From positions 1 through 64,000 of the forward strand of contig NZ_BTVP01000008.1 of the NCBI RefSeq assembly GCF_045863935.1: DNA of 64,000 nt, in the 5' to 3' direction. The stretch is from Parvibaculum sp045863935 (lineage in GTDB: Bacteria > Pseudomonadota > Alphaproteobacteria > Parvibaculales > Parvibaculaceae). The notes under the pieces are model-generated. The model did no database searches and was not told the DNA's origin. It saw nothing but the letters and a program-made list of their open reading frames with translations. Below are positions 42,897-51,498 of this stretch, piece by piece. Position 1 is the first letter of the stretch, and every line of letters starts with the position of its first letter. Made by a program: the position numbers and the translations under genes.

Positions 42897-43922
42897 ATGT
42901 TTCGCTTGCTTGCCGCCGTCCTCATCCTTGCTTCGGGTCTTGCCACCGCCGTTGGTGCGAAGGCCGAGACGCAGGAGGTCAACATCTATTCGGCCCGTCA
43001 CTACGACACCGACCTCGCCCTCTATGACCACTTCACCGAGGAAACGGGCATCCGCGTGAACCTGATCGAAGGCGAAAGCGACGAACTCATCGCCCGCATC
43101 GAGCGTGAAGGAAAGTACAGCCCGGCGGACATTCTCGTGACGGTGGATGCGGGGCGGCTGTGGCGCGCGGAGGAGGGGGGGCTCTTCTCGCCGGTGCAAT
43201 CGGAAGTGCTTGAGACAAGGATTCCCGCGCATCTGCGCCATCCCGACGGGCTCTGGTTCGGCCTGTCGAAGCGCGCGCGGATCATCGTCTACAACAAGAA
43301 GATGGGCCGCCCCGACAAGCTCGAAACCTATGCCGATCTCGCCGACCCTTCGCACAAGGGCGAGATCTGCATGCGCTCCTCATCGAACATCTACAACGTC
43401 TCGCTGCTCGCCTCGATCATCGAGCATGAGGGCCAGAAAGCCGCAGAAAACTGGGCGAATGGCGTGGTTGCGAATCTTGCGCAGCCGCCGCAGGGCAACG
43501 ACACGTCGAACATCGAGGCGGTGGCGGCGGGCGAGTGCCGGATTTCGGTGGTGAACACCTATTATGTCGGACGCATGCTCGGTTCGGACGATCCCGCAAC
43601 CGTCGCGGCGGCGGAGAAGGTCGGACTGATCTTTCCGAACCAGGACGATCGCGGCACGCATGTAAACATCTCCGGCGCGGGCGTGCTGAAATATGCGCCG
43701 AACCGCGAAAACGCCATTAAATTCATAGAGTTCCTGACGGGCGATTGGGCGCAGAACGCCTTCACCGAAAGCAATCACGAATATACGGCGGTGCCCGGCG
43801 CGATGAAGAAGTCGCCGGTGAAGGGCACAGGACCCTTCAAGGAAGACGAGATCAACGCGAGCGCGCTGGGCGCAAACCAGGCGGAAGCCGTGCGCATCTT
43901 CGACAGGGCCGGCTGGAAGTAG
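42897..43922 (+). CDS. fbpA: Periplasmic ferric iron-binding protein (FbpA/FutA-like)
   Basis: Protein of 341 residues: a Sec signal peptide (FRLLAAVLILASGLATAVGAKA) followed by a type II periplasmic binding fold beginning EVNIYSARHYDTD. The tyrosine-rich VVNTYYVGRML segment supplies the two Tyr ligands that bind Fe3+ in this family. It delivers iron to FbpB/FbpC. The start at 42897 gives the proper signal peptide; an in-frame ATG at 42822 would precede the Fur-like box. A strong terminator lies 65 bp after the stop. Confidence 0.88.
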   Translation: MFRLLAAVLILASGLATAVGAKAETQEVNIYSARHYDTDLALYDHFTEETGIRVNLIEGESDELIARIEREGKYSPADILVTVDAGRLWRAEEGGLFSPVQSEVLETRIPAHLRHPDGLWFGLSKRARIIVYNKKMGRPDKLETYADLADPSHKGEICMRSSSNIYNVSLLASIIEHEGQKAAENWANGVVANLAQPPQGNDTSNIEAVAAGECRISVVNTYYVGRMLGSDDPATVAAAEKVGLIFPNQDDRGTHVNISGAGVLKYAPNRENAIKFIEFLTGDWAQNAFTESNHEYTAVPGAMKKSPVKGTGPFKEDEINASALGANQAEAVRIFDRAGWK

Positions 43923-43944
43923 AACCGGGGATAAACACGGTCCA

Positions 43945-43973
43945 CTGTCATCGTAATGTCATCGAACCGTTAC
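43945..43973 (+). promoter_or_regulatory. PHO-box-like triple repeat (plus orientation)
   Basis: CTGTCAT-N4-ATGTCAT-N4-CCGTTAC repeats with an 11-bp period as in PhoB boxes. A -10-like TACAAT (43971-43976) lies eight bases after the first two half-sites. It sits between the fbpA stop and the terminator at 43987, so any transcript from it would be only about 40 nt. It is nearly identical to the element at 29494-29522. Confidence 0.5.
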
Positions 43974-43986
43974 AATTGAAAAACAG

Positions 43987-44021
43987 GCCGGGTACGGAGC
44001 AATTCGTACCCGGCATTTTTT
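43987..44021 (+). terminator. Rho-independent terminator after fbpA
   Basis: GCCGGGTACG and CGTACCCGGC form a perfect 10-bp stem with an 8-nt loop, followed directly by ATTTTTT. It ends the plus-strand iron operon just before the convergent hmuV gene. Confidence 0.9.
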
Positions 44022-44040
44022 ATGCCCGGATGGGGGATAA

Positions 44041-44823
44041 CTAGACGAGAATCGCGCGCGATCCGTTCTCGCGGGTGAGGATTTCCACCTCGACCTCGAA
44101 ACAGGCACCGAGCCCGGGACCCGTCATGACCTCCTCCGAGGGACCGGAGGCGAGCACGCGCCCGCCGCGCAGCAGGATGACGTCATCCGCATAGGCGATG
44201 GCGAGGTTGAGATCGTGAATGGCGGCAAGGACGCCGACCCCCTCTCTGGAGAGGCGGCGCGCGATGTCGAGCACCATGCGTTGATGGCGAAGATCGAGGG
44301 CGGAGGTCGGCTCGTCGAGAAGGAGATAGCGCGCGGAACGCCGCGTCTCCTCCGGACGGCGCCAGATCTGCGCGATGGCACGCGCGAACTGCACACGCTG
44401 CTTCTCGCCGCCCGACAGCGTCTGGTACGAGCGGTGGCGGAAGGCATCAATGCCCGCGAGACGGCAGGCGGCGGCGATGGCCGCCCCGTCGTCGAGCTGG
44501 TCGGGCGTACCCGAAAAGGGAAGGCGGCCAAGCTCCACCACTTCTTCGCAGGTGAAGGCGAAGTCGAGCGCCGAATCCTGCAGCAGCACGGCGCGGCGCT
44601 GCGCGAGCGCACGGCCCGGAACGGCGGTTATGGACGCGCCTTCGAAATGAACCTCGCCCGCATCCGGACGGCGCTCGCCCGCGAGAACGGAAATGAGCGT
44701 CGATTTGCCCGCGCCATTCGGTCCGATCAGCGCGGTGAGGCGGCCGGGCGCGACCCTCGCATCGACGCCGTCGAGAAGACGCTTGCGGCCGACGAGAACG
44801 GAAATGTCGTGACACTCGATCAC
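44041..44823 (-). CDS. hmuV: Haem ABC transporter ATP-binding protein HmuV
   Basis: ATPase of 260 residues with Walker A LIGPNGAGKST, signature LSGGEKQRVQFARA and Walker B YLLLDEPTSALD, of the haem/cobalamin/siderophore importer family. The stretch TRRSAR before Walker B is typical of HmuV. The start is GTG at 44823, four bases overlapping the HmuU stop, with AAGAGG upstream. The reading frame continues open upstream through hmuU, but that part is not coding. It is the last gene of the haem operon. Confidence 0.88.
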   Translation of the reverse strand: MIECHDISVLVGRKRLLDGVDARVAPGRLTALIGPNGAGKSTLISVLAGERRPDAGEVHFEGASITAVPGRALAQRRAVLLQDSALDFAFTCEEVVELGRLPFSGTPDQLDDGAAIAAACRLAGIDAFRHRSYQTLSGGEKQRVQFARAIAQIWRRPEETRRSARYLLLDEPTSALDLRHQRMVLDIARRLSREGVGVLAAIHDLNLAIAYADDVILLRGGRVLASGPSEEVMTGPGLGACFEVEVEILTRENGSRAILV

Positions 44824-45875
44824 ATCGACCTCTTGCGGTTGATAAGAAGCCAGAGGAAGAAGGGGCTGCCGATGGCCGCCGTGACGAGACCGATCGGAAG
44901 TTCGGCGGGAGCGACGACGACCCGCGCGAAACTGTCGGCGGCGAGCAGGAGCGCTGCGCCCGCGAGAACGGAGCCCGGCAGCACGATGCGGTGATCGGGC
45001 CCGGCGAGCATGCGCACCACATGCGGCACGACGATGCCGACGAAGCCGATGACGCCGCTCACCGCGACGCAAGAACCGACGGCGAGCGCGCCGGCGATCA
45101 TGACCGTGTGCTTCAGCCGGTGGACGGGCACGCCGAGATGCAGCGCCTCGCGCTCGCCGAGCAGCATGGCATCGAGCGCGCGGGACTTCGCAAGGATCAC
45201 GCCCATAGCGAGCGTCACGGGAAGGGCCGTGAGCGCGACGGCGTGCCATCCACCGGAGGCAAGACTGCCCATGGTCCAGAAGGTGAAGTCGCGGATCTGC
45301 GTGTCGTTGGCGAGATAGACGGTGAAGCCGGTGAGCGCGCCGGTGAGCGCATTGATGGCGATGCCCGCGAGAAGGAGCGTCGCCGTCGCGGCCTGGCCGC
45401 GCGACTGCGCCAGACCCTGAATGGCGAAGGTGGCGCCGATGCCGCCCATGAAGGCAAAGAGCGGCAGAAGAAAGGGCGAGGCGAGGAAAGGCGCGGCGCT
45501 TGCGACGAGACCGCCGAAAACGATGATGACGACGGCCCCGAGCGCCGCGCCGCCTGAAACCCCGATCAGGCTCGGATCGGCAAGCGGATTGCGGAAGAGA
45601 CCCTGGAAGGCGGCGCCCACGCCCGCAAGCGACGCGCCGGCAAGGACGGCGAGCAGCGCGCGCGGCAGCCGGATCATCTGGATGACGGCGGCGGTCTGCC
45701 CGTCGACCTCGAAGCCGAAAAGCGCCCGCAGCACGTTGCCGGCGCTGATCGGCACGGCGCCCGTGACGAGGGAGAGAATGAAGGCGAGGCCGAGCAGCCC
45801 GGAAAGGCCGCCAAGGATCGCCGGCCGCCTGAGCGCGCGAGAGGCGTGAAGGCTGCTTTCGGCGATCTCGCTCAT
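44820..45875 (-). CDS. hmuU: Haem ABC transporter permease HmuU (FecCD family)
   Basis: Inner-membrane permease of 351 residues with about ten hydrophobic segments and the FecCD-family blocks LPRALLAVLAGASLAGVGAA, FQGLFRNPLADPSLIGVSGG and GFVGIVVPHVVRMLAGPDHR. It imports haem together with HmuV and HmuT. Its start and stop overlap its neighbours by four bases each, so the three genes are translationally coupled. Confidence 0.9.
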   Translation of the reverse strand: MSEIAESSLHASRALRRPAILGGLSGLLGLAFILSLVTGAVPISAGNVLRALFGFEVDGQTAAVIQMIRLPRALLAVLAGASLAGVGAAFQGLFRNPLADPSLIGVSGGAALGAVVIIVFGGLVASAAPFLASPFLLPLFAFMGGIGATFAIQGLAQSRGQAATATLLLAGIAINALTGALTGFTVYLANDTQIRDFTFWTMGSLASGGWHAVALTALPVTLAMGVILAKSRALDAMLLGEREALHLGVPVHRLKHTVMIAGALAVGSCVAVSGVIGFVGIVVPHVVRMLAGPDHRIVLPGSVLAGAALLLAADSFARVVVAPAELPIGLVTAAIGSPFFLWLLINRKRSM

Positions 45876-46753
45876 TCGGCCTCCGTCCAGGGGCGCGCCG
45901 GGAGAGCCGCGAAATCGTGCTCGGGATGAAGTTTCGCGGCGAGGTCGTGGACCGCATGGGCAAGGCGCGGCCCGAAGCCCGCAAGATAGAGCGCATCCAT
46001 CGCGACGAGGCGTCCCTCGCGCGCGGCGGGGGTCGGCGCGAGCGCGGCCTGCGAGAAAACGGCCTCCGCCCCGCCAAGCGCCGCGACCGTGTCTTCGGTC
46101 ATGAGGATGACGTCCGGCGCGGCAAGCGTCGCCGCTTCCGGCGAGAGAGGCTTGTAGCCGCTGAACGCGGTGACGGCGTTCTCGGCGCCCGCGAGTTCGA
46201 TCATGGCGTTGGCCGCCGTGCCCTTGCCGGAGACAAGCATCGGACCGCGCCCCGCCTGCAACAGGAAGAGGACGCGCGGCCGCGATGTCACGCGCGCTAC
46301 ATCCGCCTGCACAGCGGCGATATCGGCGCGGAAGGCGCCGGCGAGTTCGGCGGCCTGCTCTTCGCGTCCGAGCGCCGCGCCGAGCGCTGCGATGTGCTCT
46401 GCGACGTCATCGGGCGTATAGCCGTCCTTCAGCTTCACCACACGGACGCCCGCGGCGGCGGTCTGCGTCAGCGCTGCTTCGGGGCCTGCCTCCGAGCCCG
46501 CGAGGATGAGGTCGGGCCTGAGCGAAAGAAGTCCTTCGGCGGAGAGCTGGCGGACATAGCCGACATCGGGAAGCGCATCGGCCGACGAGGGATAGAGGCT
46601 GGTCGTATCGACGCCGACGAGACGGTCCGCCGCGCCGAGCGCATAGACGATCTCGGTTGTCGAGCCGCCGACGCTGACGATGCGGGTTTCGTCGGCATGG
46701 GCGGGGAGGGTGAGGGGGAGGACAAGCATGATGCCGTACCCATTCCTCGTCAT
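45872..46753 (-). CDS. hmuT: Periplasmic haem-binding protein HmuT
   Basis: Protein of about 293 residues. A short signal peptide (IMLVLPLTLPAHA) leads into a class III binding protein with RIVSVGGSTTEIVYALGA and the haem-ligand region TTSLYPSSA. It passes haem to HmuU/HmuV. The start is uncertain: ATG 46753 lies inside a palindromic repeat that interrupts the operon here, and ATG 46765, also in the repeat, would add KRV to the signal peptide. The first codons are therefore probably supplied by the inserted repeat. Confidence 0.85.
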   Translation of the reverse strand: MTRNGYGIMLVLPLTLPAHADETRIVSVGGSTTEIVYALGAADRLVGVDTTSLYPSSADALPDVGYVRQLSAEGLLSLRPDLILAGSEAGPEAALTQTAAAGVRVVKLKDGYTPDDVAEHIAALGAALGREEQAAELAGAFRADIAAVQADVARVTSRPRVLFLLQAGRGPMLVSGKGTAANAMIELAGAENAVTAFSGYKPLSPEAATLAAPDVILMTEDTVAALGGAEAVFSQAALAPTPAAREGRLVAMDALYLAGFGPRLAHAVHDLAAKLHPEHDFAALPARPWTEAE

Positions 46754-46840
46754 GACCCGCTTCATGCGGGTCATCCACGTCTTGGCCTTTTGGCTGAAGG
46801 AAGAAAGACGTGGATGGCCCGGACAAGCCGGGCCATGACG
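46748..46840. repeat. REP-like palindromic element
   Basis: Two 36-bp arms in inverted orientation match at 29 of 36 positions around a 21-bp centre. Each arm also folds alone (GACCCGC/GCGGGTC and ATGGCCCGG/CCGGGCCAT). The ends are CGTCATGAC-like. Such elements with GTCATGGCCCGG ends are widespread in alphaproteobacterial intergenic DNA. Here it lies between hmuS and hmuT and covers the hmuT start codon. Confidence 0.8.
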
Positions 46841-46881
46841 ATTTTGGGATATGGATACGTCCCTCTTCAACATATTCATGC

Positions 46882-47937
46882 TCACGCCGCTTCCCTTTCC
46901 GTCAGGCCGTTGACGATTTCGCGCCAGGCGAGGTCTTCGGGAACACCGGGCTTGCGCTTGCCGAAGAGCGTTGCGATCAGCGTGCCGTCCTTGTCGAAAA
47001 GTTCGAGCGAGGTGACGGTGCCGTCCTCAGTCGGCTTCCAGACGACCCAGGCGCTGTCGATGTGATCCTCGCGCAGATGCAGGTTGAACTTCTCGTCCAT
47101 CACGTTGAACCAGGGGCCCATGGGCTGCAGGTTCTCGACGGGGCCGGTATGAATCTGGATCATGCCGGGATTGCCGACAAAGACCATGACCGGCACCTCG
47201 CGCGACCGCGCGGTTTCGAGCGTGGCGCGGAGCGAGGCGGCGGGCACACGGGCCGCGCGGCCATCGCCCGCGAGACGGAGGCCCTGAAGGCGCTCGACCT
47301 TGAACGTCGTGAGAAGGCCGTGGAACTCATGCGTGTCCGTCAGCGCATCCCAGGCGGCGCGGAAACCCGCGACATCGATGTCGCTGTCGGGCAGCGCCTT
47401 TTTCGGCGCCGGGCGCGCGGTGACCTCGATGGGCCCCGGCTCGGTGGCGAAGCGTTCGATCAGCGCGTCGAAGGCATCGCAATCCGATCCTTCGGTCTGG
47501 TAGATCTTGTGAATTGCCGTGCCGTGCGCGTCGAAGAATTGCAGGCTGCGGCGCAGGCTCTCGTCCTGCATGGTCTCGGTGACGGCGAAGCCGAATTTCC
47601 ACTGCGTGAAGAAGATGCGCAGGTCGATGTCGTCGCCGACGATGAGGCCGACATGCGCGCCGCCTTCAAGCGCGCCATAGACGCCCTTGCGCTCATGGAC
47701 GACGGATGCGTTGCGCGTCAGCGCCATGACGCGGCCAAGTGCGCCGACGCCGCCGATGATCTGCGTCCATTCCGGGCGAAGCCGCGTGACAATGGATTTC
47801 TCGTTACCGAGCGCGACGAGCTCCGCCTCGCTGATGCCGAGCTTCCCGGCGAGATCGCGCGCGCGAAGGTTCGGTTCCGCGGCGAGGATTGCCGCGCGGC
47901 GTTCCATGAGGGATTGGGTGGATGAGGTGACAGACAT
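46882..47937 (-). CDS. hmuS: Haemin-degrading factor HmuS/HemS
   Basis: Cytoplasmic haem-handling protein of 351 residues built from two similar halves. The duplicated pattern is visible in MALTRNASVVHERKGVYG / NAHVGLIVGDDIDLRIFF-like and VMVFVGNPGMIQIHTG / WFNVMDEKFNLHLRE segments. HemS-type proteins accept imported haem and store or degrade it. ATG 47937 follows AAAGGAAG; an ATG 15 bases upstream is less well placed. It lies 40 bp after tonB and is separated from hmuT by the REP-like repeat. Confidence 0.9.
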   Translation of the reverse strand: MSVTSSTQSLMERRAAILAAEPNLRARDLAGKLGISEAELVALGNEKSIVTRLRPEWTQIIGGVGALGRVMALTRNASVVHERKGVYGALEGGAHVGLIVGDDIDLRIFFTQWKFGFAVTETMQDESLRRSLQFFDAHGTAIHKIYQTEGSDCDAFDALIERFATEPGPIEVTARPAPKKALPDSDIDVAGFRAAWDALTDTHEFHGLLTTFKVERLQGLRLAGDGRAARVPAASLRATLETARSREVPVMVFVGNPGMIQIHTGPVENLQPMGPWFNVMDEKFNLHLREDHIDSAWVVWKPTEDGTVTSLELFDKDGTLIATLFGKRKPGVPEDLAWREIVNGLTEREAA

Positions 47938-47977
47938 GATGCTTCCTTTCATCTGCCGTTGTTAGCGGGCGCCCCGA

Positions 47978-48745
47978 TCATCTGGAGCCGGTGAGAACGA
48001 ACTCGACGGGCATTTCGACGAAGGCGATGACGGGCCGCCCGTTGCGGATCTCCGGCTCGAAGCGCCATTTGCGGGCGGCCATGAGCGCGGCGTGGTCGAG
48101 CAGCGCATAGCCCGAGCTCGCGAGCACGGCGACGTCCATCGGATCGCCCCTGCGGTCGAGCTTGATGCGGACCTTGACGATGCCTTCCTGATTGAGGGAA
48201 CGGGCGCGATCGGGATAGCGCGGCGGGCGCGGCCTGTCGCGATAGCGAGGATTGAGGACGAGAATTTCATCCGCCTGCTGACCGTTGGTTTTCTCGAGGC
48301 CCTTCGGGGCGCCTTGCCCGGCGCCCGTGGCGAGGGTTGGCGCTAGAGATGCCGTCTGCTGCGGTGCGGCTGGCTTCACGAGGGCCGCGCGCGCCTCGGG
48401 GCGCGGTTCGGGCCTGGCGTCGAGCGCCACTTCCGGTTTCACCGGAATGGCGGGCGCGGCGATGGGTTCGGATTCGATTTGCGGCTGCGGCTCGACCGGC
48501 GCGGCGGGAGCGGGAGACGGATCGGAAAGTTCGATAAGGGTGACGGAAAACCCGTCCGGGAGACCGCGCGGCGCGGGCGCGCCTTGCGCGTGCCACCAGG
48601 CGAAGAGGCTCGCAAAGACGGTGGCGTGGAGAAGAAGAGAGACCGCCACCGGCTTGCCCAGCGCGCGATGGTTCCAGGCGAGAGCGGAGGAACGGTCGCT
48701 CGTGCCTTTCATCATTGGCTGGCTTGCGGTGGCGGTCATGCTCAT
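47978..48745 (-). CDS. tonB: TonB energy transducer
   Basis: Protein of 255 residues: N-terminal membrane anchor (VAVSLLLHATVFASLFAWW), a Pro/Ala/Glu-rich periplasmic spacer (about 60-150), and the C-terminal TonB domain (PPRYPDRARSLNQEGIVKVR, SSGYALLDHAALMAARKWRF). It transmits ExbBD energy to the outer-membrane haem receptor encoded next door. GAGGAG precedes ATG 48745, 13 bp after the receptor. exbB and exbD are not in the window. Confidence 0.88.
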   Translation of the reverse strand: MSMTATASQPMMKGTSDRSSALAWNHRALGKPVAVSLLLHATVFASLFAWWHAQGAPAPRGLPDGFSVTLIELSDPSPAPAAPVEPQPQIESEPIAAPAIPVKPEVALDARPEPRPEARAALVKPAAPQQTASLAPTLATGAGQGAPKGLEKTNGQQADEILVLNPRYRDRPRPPRYPDRARSLNQEGIVKVRIKLDRRGDPMDVAVLASSGYALLDHAALMAARKWRFEPEIRNGRPVIAFVEMPVEFVLTGSR

Positions 48746-48758
48746 CGGATCGGGCTCC

Positions 48759-51002
48759 TCAGAACTTGATCGTCGCGTTGACGCCGAAGTTCCGGCCCGG
48801 CTGCGCATAGCGGCCGACGATGGCGCTGCCGGCGGCGAGGCCGGAGACATCCTGCGAGTTGTAATATTCCTCGTCGAAGATGTTGAAGACGCCGGCGTTC
48901 AGCGTGAAGCGCTCCGACATTTCGTAATAGGCCATCAAGTCGACCACCGTGTAGGACGGCGCTTCGAAGTTGCCGGTGGTGACGCGATCGTGACGCCAGG
49001 CATGGGTCGCGACGAGCTGCGAGCCCCAGACATTGCCTTCATAGGCAAGGCCGGCAACGGCCTTTACGGGATCGACGGAGTCGAGCGGCGCGCCCGTGCC
49101 GTCGTCCTCGCCATGCGCATAGGCGAGGCTGCCGCGAAGCGCCCATTCCGGCAGGAAGCGGTATTCGCCCTTGGCTTCCGTGCCGTAGATCGTGACTTCC
49201 GACAGGTTCTGGTACTGGAACTGCATCAGGCCGCCGCCGGAGAAGCCGACGAACACGGTGTCGATGAAGTCTTCATACGTGTTGTAGAAGCCGGACAGCG
49301 AGAAGCTCGAGCCATCGGCATAGCCGCCGCGCAGACCCGCCTCGAAGCCGTCGGACGTTTCGGGCTTCAGGTCGGCGTTCGGCAGGATTTCATAGCCGTA
49401 GCCCGGATTGGAGAAGGCGAAGTTCGCGTTGTCGTAGGGCGGCGCGCGGAAGCCGTGCGCGTACTGGCCGAACAGCGTGTACTCGTCCGTCACGTCGAAG
49501 GTGAGACCGAGCTTCGGCGAGACTTCCGTCTCTTCCTGATCGTGAACGGGGATCGAGCCCGCCGTCGAGTTGAGGAAGAGCTGGTCCACTTCCGGATGCA
49601 TCTTGAAGTAGTCGACGCGCACGGTCGGGATGACGCCGAGCCGCCCGATATCGATGCTGTCCTGAACGTAGAGACCGGCCTTGATGGTCTTCGTGTCCGG
49701 GAAGTTCTTGTTCGGGAAGGTTTCGTCGTTGAACGGGAAGTAGGACGAGGTGGTGTTCGTCGTGAGGTTCGTTTCTGAACGGTAGCGCGGGCGCGAGGTT
49801 TCGGTGTAGTCGACCGTGCCGCCGTAAGTGAAGTTGTGCGAGACGCCCGCCCAGTCGCGCGAGAGGCCGAACTGCAGGTCGGCGCCGAAAATATCCTGTT
49901 CGAATTCAAAATCCGACACGCGGTAGTAGTTGGTGAGGCCGTCGGTGAGCGTCTGTGTCGTGTGCTCGGTGCGGTCGACACGCGTGTAGAAGACCTTCGC
50001 TTCCAGATTGTCGGCGATGGCGAAGGGCGTGTTGTGCGAATAGGCGGCGCTCAGAAGTGTGCGCTGCGTATCGTCCTCCGCCCGGGAGCCGGTGACGGTC
50101 GAGAAGAAGAAGGGCGAGGTCGAGGGCACCGCGCCGCCGGCATCTGTGAGGAGATCAGTATCCGTCTGGTCCTCGTCGTGCTGGGCGGTGAATTTCAGCG
50201 AGTTGCCCCAGAGACCGTTGAAGACGAGCTTGCCGAGGAAGGAGTTAGACGAATAGTCCTGCGGGTTGTAGAGCGCGTTCGAATTCGGCTCGGTCTCGTG
50301 CCCGTCGCGGCGCGTGAAGATGCCGAGCATCTCGACATTGCCCGCGCGCTTCACGCCGGTGAGCGATTCCGTGAAGCTCTGGTCGGCGCTGTCGTAGCCG
50401 CCCTTGATGCTGGCGTACCAGTCCTTGTCGAGACCTTCGAGGTAATCCGCCGGGTCCTTGGTGACATAGGCGACGGTGCCGCCGATGCCGTCCGAACCGT
50501 AAAGGGCGGAGGACGGACCGCGGATGATTTCCACGCGCTTCATGCTCTCGAGGTCGACATAGTCGCGCGTGTAGCTGCCGGCCGCCGTCGAGGTGATCGG
50601 CGAGTCGGGCACCGGCAGACCGTCCACGAGGACGAGCACGCGATTGCCGCCGATGCCGCGGATGACGAAGTTGCCCGATCCGGCGCGGCTGGACGAGTCG
50701 CCCACAGAGACGCCGGGCTCGTAGCGGACGATGTCTTCCATCGAGTTCGCGTTGTGGCGCTCGAGTTCTTCCGCCGTGATGACGGAGATCGTGCCCGCGA
50801 CGTCCTTGATGGCGGTCGGGCTGCGCGTCGCGGTGGAGGTCACGGCGTCGAGCTGCGTCGCCTTGGGGGCTGTTTGCTGAGCGGTTTCTTCCGTGGTTGC
50901 CGATGTGCCGGCTTCCTGCGCCTGAGCGGCGGAGATCGCGAGGAGGGATGCCGTCGCGAGAAGGAGGGAGAGAAGGGACCGCGGTCCCGTGTGTTTTGTC
51001 AT
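48759..51002 (-). CDS. hmuR: TonB-dependent haem/haemoglobin receptor
   Basis: Outer-membrane receptor of 747 residues. It has a signal peptide ending AISAAQA, a plug domain (AGTISVITAEELERHNANSMEDIV, RGPSSALYGSDGIGG shown in part) and a 22-strand barrel ending in a terminal Phe (ATIKF). The HFRAP-like GFRAPPYD and NADLKPE (NPNL-like) motifs that characterise haem receptors are present. It is the second gene of the haem operon after hemP and feeds HmuT. Confidence 0.9.
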   Translation of the reverse strand: MTKHTGPRSLLSLLLATASLLAISAAQAQEAGTSATTEETAQQTAPKATQLDAVTSTATRSPTAIKDVAGTISVITAEELERHNANSMEDIVRYEPGVSVGDSSSRAGSGNFVIRGIGGNRVLVLVDGLPVPDSPITSTAAGSYTRDYVDLESMKRVEIIRGPSSALYGSDGIGGTVAYVTKDPADYLEGLDKDWYASIKGGYDSADQSFTESLTGVKRAGNVEMLGIFTRRDGHETEPNSNALYNPQDYSSNSFLGKLVFNGLWGNSLKFTAQHDEDQTDTDLLTDAGGAVPSTSPFFFSTVTGSRAEDDTQRTLLSAAYSHNTPFAIADNLEAKVFYTRVDRTEHTTQTLTDGLTNYYRVSDFEFEQDIFGADLQFGLSRDWAGVSHNFTYGGTVDYTETSRPRYRSETNLTTNTTSSYFPFNDETFPNKNFPDTKTIKAGLYVQDSIDIGRLGVIPTVRVDYFKMHPEVDQLFLNSTAGSIPVHDQEETEVSPKLGLTFDVTDEYTLFGQYAHGFRAPPYDNANFAFSNPGYGYEILPNADLKPETSDGFEAGLRGGYADGSSFSLSGFYNTYEDFIDTVFVGFSGGGLMQFQYQNLSEVTIYGTEAKGEYRFLPEWALRGSLAYAHGEDDGTGAPLDSVDPVKAVAGLAYEGNVWGSQLVATHAWRHDRVTTGNFEAPSYTVVDLMAYYEMSERFTLNAGVFNIFDEEYYNSQDVSGLAAGSAIVGRYAQPGRNFGVNATIKF

Positions 51003-51117
51003 TGCCAGTTCCAGTTATGCGAGAGGAAGCATTCCTGGCTGGCTGGCTCCCCGCGAGGCGGGTCTGGCTGGCTCGGTATCTTCGGTTAAGTGCATCCCGG
51101 CGTGCCGCCGGTTCTCC

Positions 51118-51288
51118 TCACTTGATCAGGATCAGCTTGTTGCTGCTGGTGAGCCGGAGCCGGTAATGCCCGGCCCCGTGGCGAATGACGATTTCGCGGC
51201 CCCCCGCGAACAGGTCGGCGCTGTCGATGGCAGGGGTCGCCCCCTCCCGCGTCACGCGGATCGTCCTGTCCGTGGCGGTCATGTCCAT
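51118..51288 (-). CDS. hemP: Haemin uptake protein HemP
   Basis: Small protein of 56 residues ending with the HemP signature SADLFAGGREIVIRHG and YRLRLT-NKLILIK. In related bacteria HemP is needed for, or activates, expression of the haem receptor gene. Two close ATGs (51288 and 51282) are both possible starts. It heads the haem operon, with a Fur-like box 58 bp upstream. The 115-bp gap to hmuR holds a short hairpin (CCCGC-GAG-GCGGG, 51050-51062) between GGCTGGCT repeats that may affect receptor expression. Confidence 0.85.
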   Translation of the reverse strand: MDMTATDRTIRVTREGATPAIDSADLFAGGREIVIRHGAGHYRLRLTSSNKLILIK

Positions 51289-51345
51289 AAGTCGTCCACA
51301 GGTCTTCCGCCCCAGCCCCATCAGCCCGTAGGATGAGCTAATCAA

Positions 51346-51360
51346 TGAGAATGACTCGCA
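51346..51360 (-). promoter_or_regulatory. Fur-like box upstream of hemP
   Basis: TGAGAAT-G-ACTCGCA (plus-strand reading) fits the 7-1-7 Fur pattern; the two halves agree at five of seven positions as an inverted repeat. It lies in the 210-bp gap between hemP and sodB and probably confers iron repression on the haem operon. Confidence 0.65.
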
Positions 51361-51466
51361 GTAGCATGAGCAATTGACAGACGCAACCGCTATTTCTCCA
51401 TACAAAAAGTAAGGACTTTTGCGCGTGACATTTCTGCCGGGTGGCAGGGCCGGTAAGGAGGGTGGA

Positions 51467-51487
51467 GCGGCGCCGGTCCGGCGCCGC
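51467..51487 (-). terminator. Hairpin after sodB
   Basis: GCGGCGCCGG and CCGGCGCCGC are perfect 10-bp arms around a single central base (functional loop about 5 nt). It lies 12 bp after the sodB stop. No U-tract follows, so it may be an mRNA-stabilising hairpin or weak terminator. Confidence 0.5.
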
Positions 51488-51498
51488 CGCAGACGAGG

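Noticed and set aside
44041..46077. Possible HmuU-HmuV-like fusion in one long minus frame
   Set aside because: The upstream part is out of frame with hmuU and is low-complexity Arg/Pro; hmuV starts at GTG 44823 with a ribosome-binding site.
46754..46885. 44-residue N-terminal extension of HmuT
   Set aside because: It is translated from the palindromic repeat, would bury the signal peptide and is typical of spurious reading through such repeats.
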